NCBI GenBank assembly: GCA_004194705.1
Contig: SADC01001210.1
Location: 248,001-312,000, forward strand
DNA length: 64,000 bases
Direction of reading: 5' to 3'
Source: Ditylenchus dipsaci
Taxonomy: Eukaryota > Nematoda > Chromadorea > Rhabditida > Anguinidae
Notes under the pieces: model-generated
What the model saw: only the letters and a program-made list of their open reading frames with translations
Told to the model about the DNA's origin: nothing
Database searches by the model: none
Shown: positions 63,755-64,000 of the stretch, one piece after another
How positions within the stretch are numbered: the first letter of the stretch is position 1
Layout: each line of letters starts with the position of its first letter
Program-made: the position numbers and the translations under genes

Positions 63755-64000
63755 CATATATTGAATATATATTTTGATATAATATTTTCGAAGCTACTGG
63801 AATATATCCCTCCCGAAAAAGCTATTGGAATATTACCTCCCCAAAAATTTTGGAGGGTACCTAAAACCACCATTTTTGAAGAAAAAAGTTGTGAAAAAGC
63901 CCTTGTTAGTAATGGCCAGTCCCTGAGCCTAACCTAAGCCTACGGGCCTGAGCCTAAGCCAGAGCCTAAGCCTAAATTATTGGGTGCGGTATATTCCAGT

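Overview
The window is eukaryotic, AT-rich, repeat-saturated DNA from what looks like an invertebrate animal. Real genes are broken by short spliceosomal introns (often 40-60 bp, GT...AG). The coding signals are animal-type: 7TM receptors, a Ras-family protein ending in a CaaX box, a DHHC acyltransferase, ribosomal protein L11 and a ubiquitin-like/PARP-like family. The paired short-loop 7TM receptors and tiny introns make a nematode my best guess, but this is an inference and no single marker proves it. No operons, CRISPR or prokaryotic features are seen.

Layout. 2.0-7.5 kb: 7TM receptor gene 1, with a Tc1/mariner-type transposon (3626-5145) inside its last intron. 8.9-10.1 kb: a 1.2 kb TIR element with GGATGT-word arrays enclosing a possible spliced gene fragment. 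11-12.2 kb: a 40-bp tandem array inside an 8-bp-TSD element. 13-15.5 kb: 7TM receptor copy 2, a pseudogene. 18.1-20.1 kb: unknown secreted-protein gene (minus). 21-34 kb: almost only foldback and MITE-like DNA. 35.0-41.1 kb: a five-exon Ras-like gene whose nucleotide-binding motifs are all degenerate but which keeps a CVIS CaaX end. 45.1-47.2 kb: a ubiquitin-like/PARP-like gene; a second partial copy lies at 60.4-61.2 kb. 50.2-52.4 kb: unknown two-exon gene (minus). 53.9-54.5 kb: DHHC palmitoyltransferase exons. 54.54-54.66 kb: first coding exon of RPL11 (minus), 9 bp from the last DHHC exon.

Most of the rest is non-autonomous transposable DNA. At least three architectures recur: (1) CAGGG/CAGTG-ended elements with 8-bp target duplications and long subterminal arrays of a short family-specific word; (2) TA-flanked short MITEs with ends like CAGTCGAACCTCGAT (Tigger/pogo-like) or CCGTATTTTCTCTAA, in which one variable word is repeated several times within each copy but differs between copies; (3) foldback elements whose arms or loops are tRNA-like sequences with pol III A/B boxes. 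Several are nested.

A second theme is sequence quality. Most reading-frame breaks in otherwise convincing genes are repaired by adding one base to a homopolymer run, including G runs at three splice donors of the Ras-like gene. I read this as homopolymer under-calling in the assembly rather than mass pseudogenisation; receptor copy 2 and the mariner transposase carry additional true nonsense changes.
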